64,000 nucleotides of DNA from Kryptolebias marmoratus (GCF_001649575.2 NC_051433.1:29748033-29812032); one strand, 5' to 3'. Shown: positions 1 through 10,235, counted from the first letter of the stretch. Notes: generated by a model from the sequence alone, not told the origin. A program made the numbers and translations.

Positions 1-180
1 TTATCCACTTTTCATTTTCCCCCTTTTCATTTTCCTATTTTTCATTTATCTATTTTTCATTTAACATTTTTCTGAAAAATTCATTATTTTCCCATTTTCC
101 AATTTCCCTTATTCATGTAGTATTTCCCTATTTATTTTTTTATTTATCACATACCATTTTCCCTCTTTGTTTCTGCTTTG
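1..180. repeat. T-rich low-complexity tract
   Basis: Degenerate short blocks of the kind ttttcattttcc and ttttcattta recur through the first 180 bases. It looks like decayed simple sequence, with no coding signal. Confidence 0.6.
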
Positions 181-216
181 ATATGATAATGAGGGGCGGT
201 GTCTTCAGGCTACAAT

Positions 217-249
217 GTCAGCCTACTGGTTGGTTAGATGCATCAGCAG
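217..249 (+). repeat. Left arm of a 33-bp inverted repeat
   Basis: The sequence starting gtcagcctactggttggtt at 217 matches the reverse complement of 993-1025 with about three mismatches. The two arms bracket the candidate two-exon gene on the minus strand. This could be a terminal inverted repeat of a small mobile element or a local inverted duplication of promoter DNA. I see no clear flanking target-site duplication. Confidence 0.6.
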
Positions 250-562
250 CATTTAGGGGAAATTACAGTAAGGTCACAGATTATGATCAGTATCATATTT
301 TGTGACATGTGTGATACTGGCTATTTGGAGGTCACATATTATTTTAAATAAGAGCTGAGTGTAATGAAGAGTTGGCAGAAACCCACCTCCCTCCAAACAA
401 AGCACTTGGAAACATTAATTAATCATTTTCCGATTTATTAAACAACTATTTTGGGTTTACATATTTAAACAACAGCGATTCAATGCGATGGTCCGTCTAA
501 CAGTGTTCAGCGTCAAATACAAACAGAAACATTATCTTTTCTCTGTCAATGAGACAGAAAGA

Positions 563-950
563 TTATTCCGTGAAGTTTACCATTTTTATTAGTGCTACAA
601 AGGTTTTTTTACTAGTGCTACGTAATTTACGTAAATACTCTTCTTCTCGCTGGTCCTGAACACGTACATACAGAGGAATGTACTCTGTCGCCCCCTGTGG
701 TCGCAGACCATGATGGGTCGCAGTATTTGGTGAAACACCGGTACTCCTCCGGTTATCTGTGACTGTGAGTGACTGTTGATTAGCAGTCGAAGTTGAAGCT
801 GTATATATCAAAAGTAAAAGTTAAACAAAACTAAAAGGACCATAAAACATTTCGGATATCAAACTTACAGCGTTGTAGTTCGTCTATTCGATCGGCAGCT
901 TCCCTAAGAAGAACCGATATGGAACGTGCCTCTCCCTCTGTGTTCACCAT
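563..950 (-). CDS. Candidate two-exon gene, uncharacterised 105-residue protein
   Basis: I do not recognise this protein. On the minus strand an ATG at 950 opens an 82-nt exon (950-869) that ends at a consensus donor, gtaagt. A second exon (798-563) follows a tatatacag acceptor, keeps the frame and ends in a stop, giving 105 residues. The N-terminus reads MVNTEGEARSISVLLREAAD, then RIDELQR, and looks like a short amphipathic helix. It is followed by a Ser/Thr-rich stretch and a charged segment, VQDQREEEYLRKLRS. I see no known domain, signal peptide or membrane span. The intron is only 70 nt, normal for fish. The whole unit sits between inverted copies of a 33-bp sequence (217-249 and 993-1025), so it may be part of a mobile or duplicated unit. 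The splice sites and frame are seen directly; that it is expressed is inference. Confidence 0.4.
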
Positions 951-992
951 TGCTAGACTGCTTTTCGGAGGGAAAGTCCTGAGGAGTTCAGC

Positions 993-1025
993 GCTGCAGA
1001 TGCGTCTAACCAACCAATAGGCTGA
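993..1025 (-). repeat. Right arm of a 33-bp inverted repeat
   Basis: Inverted partner of 217-249. It ends about 43 bp upstream of the ATG of the candidate minus-strand gene, so it could also contain that gene's promoter or 5' UTR. Confidence 0.6.
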
Positions 1026-1033
1026 CTTTTGCC

Positions 1034-1255
1034 CCTTTCACACGTACCCTAATGGTCCCGGCTCCACTCTACTCGGCTCGCTTTGCGAGCGTTTACATCT
1101 GCATTTTTTCACCGTCGGTCCCTGCTTCTTTGGTCCCTGCTTCAGAGTCGGGCCAGCCGGGCCGGCCCTGCTTCGTGGGCGACACAAGCTTAGCTCCTGT
1201 TCACTCATTGGTCGTAGGTGTGACCAGATGCAAGCGTAAAGAGCGAAGGTAGGAA
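1034..1255. repeat. Probable DNA-transposon fragment rich in cgagtcgag-like motifs
   Basis: The stretch beginning ctttcacacgtaccc and holding ctccactctactcggctcg resembles a fish repeat family in which gtaccgagtcgagtagag-like words recur. Related words occur at 36930-36960. The class is not certain. The remaining DNA up to about 1600 holds an (attt)n run near 1380 and nothing I recognise as coding. Confidence 0.3.
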
Positions 1256-1606
1256 TATAAACTACAGCGTTAGCTTACCCTGCAACGTTTCTGCCGTCTG
1301 TCCCCCAGCTGAAGGCCTGTAAAGCCTGAAATCTCCAGCTGATAACAGCTGTCCTACTCCGCGCAACAATCGCGGCACCCATTTATTTATTTATTTAATT
1401 TTGGCTGAAATGGCTCTCCATAGATTTAGACATGAAATGTTTTTTTTTATTAATGAAGTTTACATGACCCTAACACGTAACACCTCATGTGCTATTTAAA
1501 CTTTGTGCATGTTCTCTGTTGTCTTACACTTTTACATCACAGTAAGCGTTCTGTAAACAATTATTCCAATGCAACTTAATCCTGGTGTATGAAAAATGTG
1601 TCCAAG

Positions 1607-3888
1607 GCTTTGCCTGAAGAGGCAGGTGATCGACCTGATAGAGGAGGGATACACCTCGGATCAGCTGGACGCTCAGCCTGCTGTCACAGCAGAAGACTGG
1701 TACGACTTCACATGCATGCTTTGTCCACAAAAACTGATTTCTCTGGTTGGAAATTTTACAGATTAACGTGACTGTATTTCTACAGGTACTGTGGCAGGAC
1801 AGATTGCGGCTGCACCTATCAGATTACCGTCTATCTGCTGGACGAAAATCATGAGGTCATACAGGAGTTCAAACCTGACTCTGTGAAACTGGACCCAGAG
1901 CAAGACTGCTCATGGAAACAGGTTTTTAAAACCACTGTAATTCTTTCATATAAGCAAAAATCTGAATAACATAACATTTTAATTAAAAAAGATGTAAAAC
2001 GTTAAGAGTGGAGACATTTGGTTTATAACAGAATCAAGTGGACTTTGTTTACCTGCATCGCTGGACAGCAAAAATGTTCTTTGTTGTTAGTTCATCACTT
2101 TGTGTAATTCTTATTAAAAACATAACATTTCCCACTATAATCAGCTAAATTTGTATCTAATACATGACAAGAAGCTTTGTGAATTGTTTTGGGGACAAAC
2201 CAGACATGCCTTTTCATTGTTTCTTTAATAACCAACCCTGAATTTCCAAAGGGCTGAAGGGGCTGTAGCCCAGTGCCCTGAGGATACAGGGGCTCTGTAA
2301 ATGTATTATTTATATACTTGACTCAATAGCCTCTCTGTGGAAATGATGTCAACAGGCCACAGCAAATTACTCACATGTTTTAATTGGTTCTTCCATTAAG
2401 AAATTCTGTTCTGAAAATTTTTTGATGTTAGGGAGGCTAATACTGCTAAACTGGAAATCTGCATCTCCACCTGCATATACAAGATGGATTAGAAAGGTCA
2501 TTTATTTTCTGAAACTGGAAAAAAAAATCAGACTGACTTTCACCATAAAGCCTGGATCATTTGAAATAACCTGGAATCCCTTTTTGTCCTATAATAAAGG
2601 TATAGGATGTCAGATTTCTCTGAACTGGGCACCACAGTGATGCTTAGACATGTTTGTGTTTGTGCATATATGTAAAATGTATGGAAATCTATGAGTATGT
2701 CTGTAAATTTGACAAGGCATTTTTGTGTTAGATAAGGTGAAGTAGCTATGACCGCCATCTTGAATTCAGCTGACTTCAAAATTTAATCAGTTGTAGATTG
2801 ATGATCCTTTTGAGCGTTTCAATTAAATTTGTTCAGTGGTTCATGAGATATTTTGCTAACAAACAAACAGTATTAACTTTAATAGCTGATGGTAAAGTTT
2901 TAAACAAAGATCTTGCATATCAGATTTTAAACTGATGATCTGTCTCAGCTACTTCCACACAAAACTTTTCCCAATGTCTGTAAAACAGTTATAGCACGTT
3001 TTGTGATGGCTAAGGCCAATTAGCCATGGCAGCAATATTAAACTGAGCTGACTCTGAAAGCTAATTATCTAGCAGAGTTAATTACACATTCAGCTCACCT
3101 TACCCATGATGAAGTACAAACTCTTGTTTGGCACCTTTCAAGCACTTGCTTTTATGCATCAAGGACTTTGTATGTTTTTAGTTCTATTGTATATCCACCC
3201 ATTTGTTAGTATTCAGCTGTGATTGGGTTGTAGACGTCCAGTAAGAAAGCTCAGACATTCCTCTCACATGCAACACTCTCCAGCTCCTCCTGGGTGATCC
3301 CAGGGTGGTATATAATTTCTACAGAAGGCTCTGGATTGGCTCCAGGGTCTCTACTCGATAGGAAGTGTCAGAAATCCTTCCGAGGAAGGTTCTAGGAGAA
3401 TCCTAATCAGATACTTGAAACACCTTAGCTGTCTCTTTTCAATGTGGAGGAGCAGCAGACAATATTTTTGCCTTTAGACCTTCGTTCTGGGTCATTCTTT
3501 GGGAAAGGATGGAAAGGCAGGTTTAGTTTTCCCCACAACAGTTTGTACAGGTGATTGATGAGCATGAGCTAATCCTTTTGTTAATTTTAGTGGAAAATTT
3601 CATCCTTCTAACGGGTCGTATGAAACTAACAACAAAGGAAGTTTACCATGCAGATAAACAAAGAAAAGGTGATTCTCTGATTGATTAGACAATCTCTCTA
3701 CAAACAACCAGCTCCACAGATTACAGTGTCATCTCTCTCTGCTTGGACTCCAGGTCACCCACACATTTTCAGACTACGGCCCTGGGATGCGTTTCATCTC
3801 CTTTGAGCACGGAGGACAAGACACTAACTTCTGGAACGGCTGGTTTGGTGTCCGGGTCACTGGGAGCTCTGTTACACTCGAGATCTGA
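1607..3888 (+). CDS. FBXO2/6/44-like F-box protein, C-terminal FBA domain (5' exons missing)
   Basis: Three exons, 1607-1699, 1786-1921 and 3754-3888 (stop TGA), join in one frame across GT-AG introns. They encode about 120 residues of an F-box-associated (FBA) domain. Diagnostic pieces are CLKRQVIDLIEEGYTS in the first exon, DCGCTYQITVYLLDENHEV in the second, and THTFSDYGPGMRFISFEHGG followed by DTNFWNGWFGVRVTGSSVTL in the last. Members of this family are substrate receptors of SCF ubiquitin ligases; FBXO2 and FBXO6 bind high-mannose glycans of misfolded glycoproteins retrotranslocated from the ER. In the glycan-binding turn the usual Tyr-Trp appears as Phe-Trp, so sugar binding is uncertain. 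The N-terminal F-box exon is not in the window. The first visible acceptor (1605-1606) has a poor pyrimidine tract, and an in-frame TGA lies 18 nt upstream of it, so this could be a truncated copy. The last intron (1.8 kb) holds R1 repeats and a Rex3 relic. Confidence 0.8.
2690..2885 (+). repeat. Dispersed repeat R1, copy 1
   Basis: Carries the diagnostic R1 words ccgccatcttgaattc, gttaatcag-like and gttcatgagatattttgcta. It lies inside the last intron of the F-box gene. Confidence 0.7.
2930..3080 (+). repeat. Dispersed repeat R1, copy 2 (5' part)
   Basis: Holds the upstream R1 segment: a ctcagctac run, taaaacagttatagc, then a decayed form of the tggcagccatcttgaattga block followed by ctgactctgaaagctaat. 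It lies in head-to-tail order after copy 1. Confidence 0.55.
3195..3560 (-). mobile_element. Decayed Rex3/RTE LINE 3' fragment
   Basis: The order of words cagctcctcctgggtgatcc, ccgaggaaggttctaggag, acttgaaacaccttagctg and tgtggaggagcagc follows the 3' part of the fish Rex3 (RTE clade) element in reverse orientation. The copy is strongly diverged. The better-preserved copies at 14073 and 14595 show the same word order. Confidence 0.6.
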
Positions 3889-3891
3889 ACA

Positions 3892-3897
3892 AATAAA
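3892..3897 (+). terminator. Poly(A) signal AATAAA just after the F-box gene stop
   Basis: AATAAA lies four bases after the TGA. A second AATAAA at 4300-4305 is a more usual distance for a 3' UTR and may be the one in use. Confidence 0.4.
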
Positions 3898-4099
3898 ATA
3901 GGAGGGAGGGAAGTGAAATGAGTGCTGAGAGGTGGAGGAGATGAGAGAACTTAAGAATAACAGTAGGGCTTCAGAGAAGAAAAGAACCACATTTCTGAAT
4001 ATTCTGCTCCTGCTACTGTAATGATGATCCTAGTAAATCCCAAGTGAAATGACAGCAACACAAAGGCTCAACATTACGAGCCTTAATATACTAAATGTA

Positions 4100-4711
4100 G
4101 TCTCTCACTGGGTTGCGACTGAGACTAGACTAGATAAAAACTCAAAATTTTGAGAAAAAAATGTGCATTTTCAGTTGCAGCCTCATTGAATTCTGAGTAT
4201 TATATTATATTTTAAAAATATATATAATTAAAATTGCCAATTCGTAAGCATTGAAGCCCCCTTATAAGTTTTGCCCTGTATTTTGTTGTGCAGCTTTGAA
4301 ATAAAACAGACAAAACATACACTAAAATGTGCAGCTCAATCAGGAATTATTTGTTGGTATATATCATCCATAATGGTCTTGTGACTTTTACTGATGTCAC
4401 AAAACTTTTGAATATTTAAAAATTTTCTTCTTACTCCTACTACCGTTATGACACATATACAAATTACACCTCCAATTGTAGGTATGTTTTTCACACGGTG
4501 TGTCTCTCACTGCCAGAGGACTTAGAGTTTTCTTTCAAATCCTCCCAGAATACAGAGAGCGCACAGCCAAGCTTCCATAGGCTTAAGTTATATTTGAGCT
4601 CAAAATATTCTCTTTAATACTGGAAGTGAAGAGTCTTTTTAACTTATCAAGACCCAGGAACATTTAAGATATTTTAGAGAATAGAGTCTCAACAGTCGCT
4701 GCCCAGTGAGA
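4100..4711. repeat. Inverted-repeat element (family R2)
   Basis: The arms 4100-4126 (ctctcactgggttgcgactg) and 4684-4711 (cgctgcccagtgagac, reversed) pair with a few mismatches and enclose about 560 bp of AT-rich DNA. The left inner segment, cagttgcagcctcattgaat, recurs at about 61925 within another copy (61855-62120). It looks like an old MITE. Confidence 0.45.
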
Positions 4712-5590
4712 CACTGACTCCAAACTGCTGCAACCCAGTTTTTAATCAGAATGTGATTGCTACCTCCCGTCAGTGACACATCTTCAGGATAAGTTTGGGG
4801 AGCATGGTATTATCAGAAATCAGGCGGTTTATTATTCATACATGAATGAAAACAATGAAATAAAGTGATGTCTAACTGCTGACCTTATTGGGGTGTGGTT
4901 GTGTTTTGTCATGAATGTTAGAAAAAGCTTTTTGGTGTGCAATTACTTTTAAACAGAAAATAAATACAAAACAAAAACCCACTACTTTTTATTAGATCAT
5001 TTGTAACAACACAATCGTGAATCTACATTTTTAGATAGCAACATTTGTAACAGTGGTTTATTTACGAAGCAGTTCTTTTAAATCTGTGAACAGGAAGTGG
5101 ATTTTAAAGCAGAAGTCGTGACTGAACCTATGATCTGTGGTTTTCAACAGGATACTGTTAAAGTACTCAGCTAATTTAGCATCACTTAACAGGCAGACAC
5201 CAGACTGAGGAGTAACCATCATGCATTGCTCAAATCTGAACTTGAACGGACATGGAGTTAGAAATCCTTAATGCTTCATGTTACTCCAGAAAACCAAGTA
5301 GGCAGGATATTAAAGGGATATTTCAGGTATTTCAAAGCTTACCCGTTGTAGATGGCTCTGTTAACAGCCTCAGATTAGATAAATAGATCATTTTGACAGA
5401 ACTGATGAACTAACAGTTAGTCTGAATGTAGCTAAAACCAAAGTGCATTGGTTGCCATCTTAAAACTCCAAAATTTTGTAGCAATTTTTCTGAATCTTAT
5501 TTTATAACCTTTTACACCACCATCAATTTAGAATTAAAACCAAAAGTTAATCTATAATTTGAAGATGTTTAAGCTAAACCGTTCTTAATG
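4712..5590. other. Intergenic DNA, nothing recognised
   Basis: AT-rich DNA without open frames of note, splice-flanked exons or clear repeat boundaries. Confidence 0.5.
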
Positions 5591-5700
5591 TGCATCCGGT
5601 GAGTGAGTTTTATTCTAATCCATTCAATGGTTCATGAGATATTTAGCTGACAAATGCACCTGCACGTGCACACACATTCAAAAAAACATTATCACCTGTC
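5590..5700 (+). repeat. Dispersed repeat R1, copy 3 (3' end)
   Basis: Contains tggttcatgagatatttagc, then a cacac run and attatcacctgtc, which is the R1 3' end. Confidence 0.6.
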
Positions 5701-5828
5701 TTTTGCTTTTCAGTAGTGGGGAATAATACCAATCAATTTAAAAATATATCTGGAGTACTATAGACAGCAGAACAAGGCAGAAAACATCCAACCAGAGAAA
5801 TCAGTGTTTAAAATAACCAGCCTGAACG

Positions 5829-6219
5829 AGCCCAGAAGCAGCCCGGAAGCAGCTCGGAAGCAGCCCGGAAGCAGCTCGGAAGCAGCCCGGAAGCAGCCCA
5901 GAAGCAGTCCGGAAGCAGTCCGGAAGCAGCCCGGAAGCAGCCCGGAAGCAGTCCGGAAGCAGCCCAGAAGCAGCCCAGAAGCAGCCCGGAAGCAGTCCGG
6001 AAGCAGCCCGGAAGCAGCCCGGAAGCAGTCCGGAAGCAGCCCAGAAGCAGCCCAGAAGCAGCCCGGAAGCAGTCCGGAAGCAGCCCGGAAGCAGCCCGGA
6101 AGCAGCCCGGAAGCAGTCCGGAAGCAGCCCGGAAGCAGTCCGGAAGCAGTCCGGAAGCAGCCCGGAAGCAGCCCGGAAGCAGTCCGGAAGCAGCCCGGAA
6201 GCAGCCCGGAAGCAGCCCG
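5829..6219. repeat. 11-bp minisatellite, about 35 copies
   Basis: Uninterrupted array of the unit agcccggaagc with a few variants (agtccggaagc, agcccagaagc, agctcggaagc). The unit length is not a multiple of three and the unit holds no stop, so long frames run through it on both strands, giving an 11-residue peptide period such as SPEAARKQPGS. These frames are by-products of the repeat; I do not call a gene. Confidence 0.95.
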
Positions 6220-7185
6220 CTGCATTGGGCCCAGGCCTATTATTCTCAGCCTTTTCTAGGGGTACCATACTTTTTGTTCTGGCCAGTTTCATTAGTTTAA
6301 TTTTTAAAATAGTTCTATTGAACCAAAATTCAAAAACAACTGATTCTCATTAATTGATTTAAAAAATTTTCCTTTTGTTTTTTATTACTTTTGTTACTTT
6401 CAAGTTATTTCAGTGATCTTTGTGGGATTTTGTCAGTGCAAGTAAAAATATGGGATGAGTTCTTATGAAACACTTCACAAACACAGGCTGACATCTTTTC
6501 CTGGTTTTATTTTAACAGAAAAGGAAAAAAAAAAGTTCTGCCAGGATGCCTCAAATCTAGTTACATTAGAAGGTCTTTAATGAAATGTTCTGCATCTTCT
6601 GACACTTTCTTCATCATTGATGTTCTAAAAGTGCCTTCTGTAAACTCTGCTGAGAAACATTACAATCTTCATCACTTATGTAGAAACAAACATTGCAGTG
6701 CCATCAGCCTGGTCTGGATAGCTTTAACAAATATGTTTATCCTTTAAAACAGCAAAAATAAAACTAATAAAACAATTTAAAGAAAAAGAAATGTTAGTGA
6801 CCTGAAACGTCCAGTAAACCACTGGTATAAAACAATAAAATAGCAGGATTACACAGAACCCAGCAGGTGTCATATAAACAATAAATACAGATTTATCTGT
6901 CTCTGTTTTTAAAGATACTGAGAGGTTTTACAGAGTGCAACAGGAGACAGCTGCAGGTACACACGAGGGGTGTAACGGTGCACTAAAGTCACACTTCAGG
7001 ATGACTTTGGTACAACAGGAAAGAAAAACAAAAGCCAAATTCTAGTGTTATTGTTGGGTGGGTGCAAATCATTCAATCAGCTGAACATGATAAATACAGC
7101 TAAACAGCAGGTGATTTCTGGTGGTTTTGTGTCTCTGCTGCACATTTATGCTGTCAGTTGTTACATGACACCATGCATTTAGATC
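6220..7185. other. Non-coding interval, possible distal 3' UTR of SVBP
   Basis: No coding exon seen. A minus-strand AATAAA (plus-strand tttatt at 6506-6511) could end a long SVBP 3' UTR of about 1.65 kb. No nearer poly(A) signal was chosen with confidence. Confidence 0.3.
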
Positions 7186-7190
7186 GTGTT

Positions 7191-7298
7191 GATGAGTAGG
7201 AAAGAGAAGAGCAAAGCGTTTGCTGGTGGGAGGTTTCTCCTTAAATCAGGATCAACCTCCCACTGGCTAACGCTTTGCTCTTCCCTTCCCTGCTCATC
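7191..7298. repeat. Long imperfect hairpin (45-bp arms, 18-nt loop)
   Basis: Arm 7191-7235 and arm 7254-7298 are reverse complements with about six mismatches, including a perfect 14-bp core, aagagcaaagcgtt. The loop is 7236-7253. It lies between the SVBP stop and the putative distal poly(A) site, so it might be transcribed in the 3' UTR. It could be a foldback MITE or a precursor-like RNA hairpin; the sequence alone does not decide. Confidence 0.75.
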
Positions 7299-8164
7299 AT
7301 CAGTTCCACCCGGCGCATCGCCAGGCTGCACCCATTCCCCCAGAGGCAGACAGAAAAACAAAACACTCTTCCAAGTGGGGAGGCTCTAAGGTAGCTGAAA
7401 GGTAGGATTTGCCAACTGTTGACGTCACTTTAAAAAAAAAAAAAGAAGTGAAATTGTTCTGTCTATTTCATCCACTCTGAACTGTAAACAGTGCCCGAGA
7501 GTCCATGTGTCGAACAGAAAGTTTGATAAAGTCAAGAGATGTTTCTCTGCATTGAATTGAGGGAACAATTCAATTCAATACAAAACTAAAACAAAAACCA
7601 AGGAGTGTTTGCTTCAATTAATTTGACTTGGACTTGATGTAAACTAAAAAGAAACACAGAACCGAATTTCCTTTTGTGAAAATATCAAATAAATAAAATG
7701 TGAAACTTCTCAGCTAGATGAGGGTTAGTGTCAGAAATGATACTTATTATCAGGATATTTTAACTAACTACACAAATGGACAGCTATAAAAGCGCAGACT
7801 CGATATTCTTGCTGCAGCTGTGCAGGATCACTGGGACCACAGAGCTTTTCTTCTCAGCTGATCTCAATGAAACAGGCAGGCAGGTCTGCAGGATTCTGTG
7901 CGTTTTTCTCAACCAACCATGTTTTGTTTGATGTAGAGCGTTGCTTTTTTGTCTTGTTATGGCTGTTAACAAATGCAGTTCAATAAAACGAGCGCCTGCT
8001 CTGGGAGCAGCATCACCTGAGGCTGACGTATTCCCTGTATCTGTGATGAACCTTCACAGTGCAAATACATGTACAGTTACACCCCAAAGTGAGTGAGTGC
8101 TTTTATGTCTGTAACAGTGAAAGTGAAGGTAAAGGTGGTAGAGGATGAGTCAGCAGGACCTTCA

Positions 8165-8447
8165 TCAGTCTCCTTGTGACTGCATCTGTTTACAGAAAGC
8201 CTCAAACTGCTGCTGCTCCAACTCCGTCATCACCTTGTTCAGAGCGTAAATCTGTCAATAAGAGGCGACATGCAGAGGATGCTTACAAACAGAGTGAGAA
8301 GCAACATAAATAAAGTTTGTTTAATTCGGTTACCTCGGCTCTCTGTCGCTGTTTGAGCTCCTGCTGGGCAGACTTCTGCTTGGCTCTGTCTCCTCTGGTC
8401 GGGGTGGAGTTCAACTTGGGTTTGTCCTTACGGCAGGCGGGCTCCAT
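8165..8447 (-). CDS. svbp: Small vasohibin-binding protein
   Basis: Two coding exons on the minus strand: 8447-8334 (ATG) and 8251-8165 (stop TGA), joined in phase 0 across an 82-nt GT-AG intron. The 66-residue product has the same length as human SVBP and the same signature: MEPACRKDKPKL at the start, AKQKSAQQELKQRQRAE at the exon junction, then IYALNKVMTELEQQQFEAFC and KQMQSQGD. SVBP is a small helical chaperone and activator of VASH1/VASH2, the carboxypeptidases that remove the C-terminal tyrosine of alpha-tubulin; it also aids vasohibin secretion. A further acceptor, tgtctcag, lies 17 nt upstream of the ATG, showing that the 5' UTR is spliced to an upstream non-coding exon near 10.05-10.19 kb. 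All SVBP core residues look conserved, so the gene is probably functional. Confidence 0.95.
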
Positions 8448-8908
8448 TCTGACTCAACTGGCCTGAGACATTTAGGGTAAGAAACTTGACGTTTGTATAA
8501 ATCTGGACATAAAAAGGGTCCTCTGATAAGTGATTACTTCTGGCAAAACATTTACAGAGACAGGACATTATTAACATTATCAATATGTGTCAGTCAGCCA
8601 TCTTAGTTTTAATAGTAAAGTTGAAAAGACCATGCCTCAAAACTAAGTTTTGATTAGCATATGGGTTGGACTTTTGGGAATCCTTGTCAATGACGTTAAC
8701 GAGGATTCTTCATCTCATTTTTACAAGACAGCCATGTTTCAAACTTTTACTCAAATCTTTTTAAATTTCCTGAAGGCGAGTAGATTTATTAAAACCTAAA
8801 CGTCTGTTGGTTCATGTTTTGAAGCACCTGAAGCACCTTTCTCTCTGCTCCTGGTGGAAGGCGGACGTGTCTCCTCTCTCCCTCCTTCACTTCCTTAGTT
8901 TAGTTATC

Positions 8909-9050
8909 CTAGCATTTTTCATGTTGGCTGTTTAGCAGGCCTTTGGTACTATTAGTTAGCCTCTTGGTACCTTTAGTTTAGCATTATCATGTTTATCATA
9001 GCATTTTTCATGTTGGCTGTTTAGCGGGCCTTTGGTACTATTAATTAGAT
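8909..9050. repeat. 89-bp tandem duplication within SVBP 5' intron
   Basis: The block tagcatttttcatgttggct and about 30 following bases occurs at about 8910 and again at about 8999, differing at two or three sites. The DNA around it is rich in tta/ttag words. Confidence 0.75.
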
Positions 9051-9059
9051 ATGTTGTAC

Positions 9060-9462
9060 TTTTCAGTTTATGTTAGCTTATTTAGCCTTCCTGTACAGTT
9101 AATTTAGTTCAGTTTATCTTAGCTCATATTTTAGATATTGTTAGATTCCTAATTGTTTAGTTCAGCTTTAACTTAATCATGATTTAATTTAGATTATCTT
9201 AGCTACTATTTTGACTGTCTTAGCTCATGTTTAGAAGTTTAGTTTTATGACTTTATTTGGATTACCTTATATTTCATTTAGATTATAAATGATTGATGTT
9301 TTTACTTCTGTATTTCTATATTTGATTATGATGTTTTTAACAATGTTTTTATCTGTATTTGATTCTGTACCTGATTGTTGTTTCTGTGTTGTAAAGCACT
9401 TTGAATCGCCTTGTTGCTGGAAAGTGCTATATAAATAAAATTCACTTCACTTCACCTGTAAA
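9060..9462 (+). mobile_element. LINE/SINE 3' end with (acttc)n tail
   Basis: The end reads gtaaagcactttgaatcgcc, then aagtgctatataaataaaat and cacttcacttcac. This is the usual 3' end of a fish L2/CR1-type retroposon, in which the tail consists of short tandem repeats. The 5' limit is not clear. The insertion lies in the first intron of SVBP. Confidence 0.5.
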
Positions 9463-10045
9463 CCAAAGTTTTGCTGATTTGGTATGTCAGTGTAAGCTTT
9501 TCTTGCTTGTGCAAAATTTAGAGTCTATAGACACAAACAAATTTGTTTGCACCCTTTTGTTAGGAAAGAAAACTCACAAACTTTCATAGAAATATCTAAA
9601 TAAATTCTGTAGAAATCAGGTCAGTTTTTTTGTTTTGTTCTTCTGCTTTTAAACCAAAACCTTTCACGTATTTGTTGTAATGCAAACAAAGGACATTAAC
9701 TCCCACTCGGATTATAAAACCATGCACCTTTTGTAAATCTGAACCCAAGATATACGATCCTGGTGTCATCTGAAAGGTCACTAAGCTTTTAGTTTGAAAT
9801 TAAATAATCTGAATGCGGTTTATTGATGGTAAAAAACTGTTTTTAGTAAATCTAACTTTCAGAACAGCAAAGGTGATTTAGTAACTGTTTTAATGGCTCA
9901 GGTTATTAACGGTATCAACTCAAACAAGTGATTTCATTTAAAATAAACGTTACTAATCGCCTATTATTACAGAAATCGTGTTTTTTTTAATTATCCTGTT
10001 TATAAACACGTTTCCACTAAGTAGATAGGATAGTAGAGCACTTAC

Positions 10046-10190
10046 CGGTGAATAATGTCAAATTAAAACAGCCTAAAATTAATGAAAAACAGACTAGTTT
10101 AGTCCAACCGAAGCGTCTTACTCGCTACTAGCTAATGAAACAGCTGATGCCTCGGTGTCACCGCCAAACAAGTCCGTGTCCAACAGTGAC
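10046..10190 (-). promoter_or_regulatory. Putative non-coding first exon and promoter of SVBP
   Basis: On the minus strand a consensus donor (CACCG then gtaagtgc) ends at 10046 and pairs with the acceptor just upstream of the SVBP ATG. The exon start is not fixed; upstream, toward 10200, the DNA becomes less AT-rich (ggtgtcaccgccaaac). Inference from splice signals; no TATA box is evident. Confidence 0.45.
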
Positions 10191-10204
10191 TATTAGTGCA
10201 CAAC

Positions 10205-10235
10205 AGCCCCCCTCTCTTCTTCTTCTTCTTCTTCG
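10205..10235. repeat. (ctt)n tract, probable LINE 3' tail
   Basis: Read on the minus strand this is (gaa)n and lies at the 3' side of the RNase H LINE remnant, so it may be that element's tail. Confidence 0.45.

Noticed and set aside
5758..6292. Long repetitive frames on both strands (150-163 codons) resembling a repeat protein
   Set aside because: They exist because an 11-bp stop-free unit is reiterated; no splice context, start context or known family.
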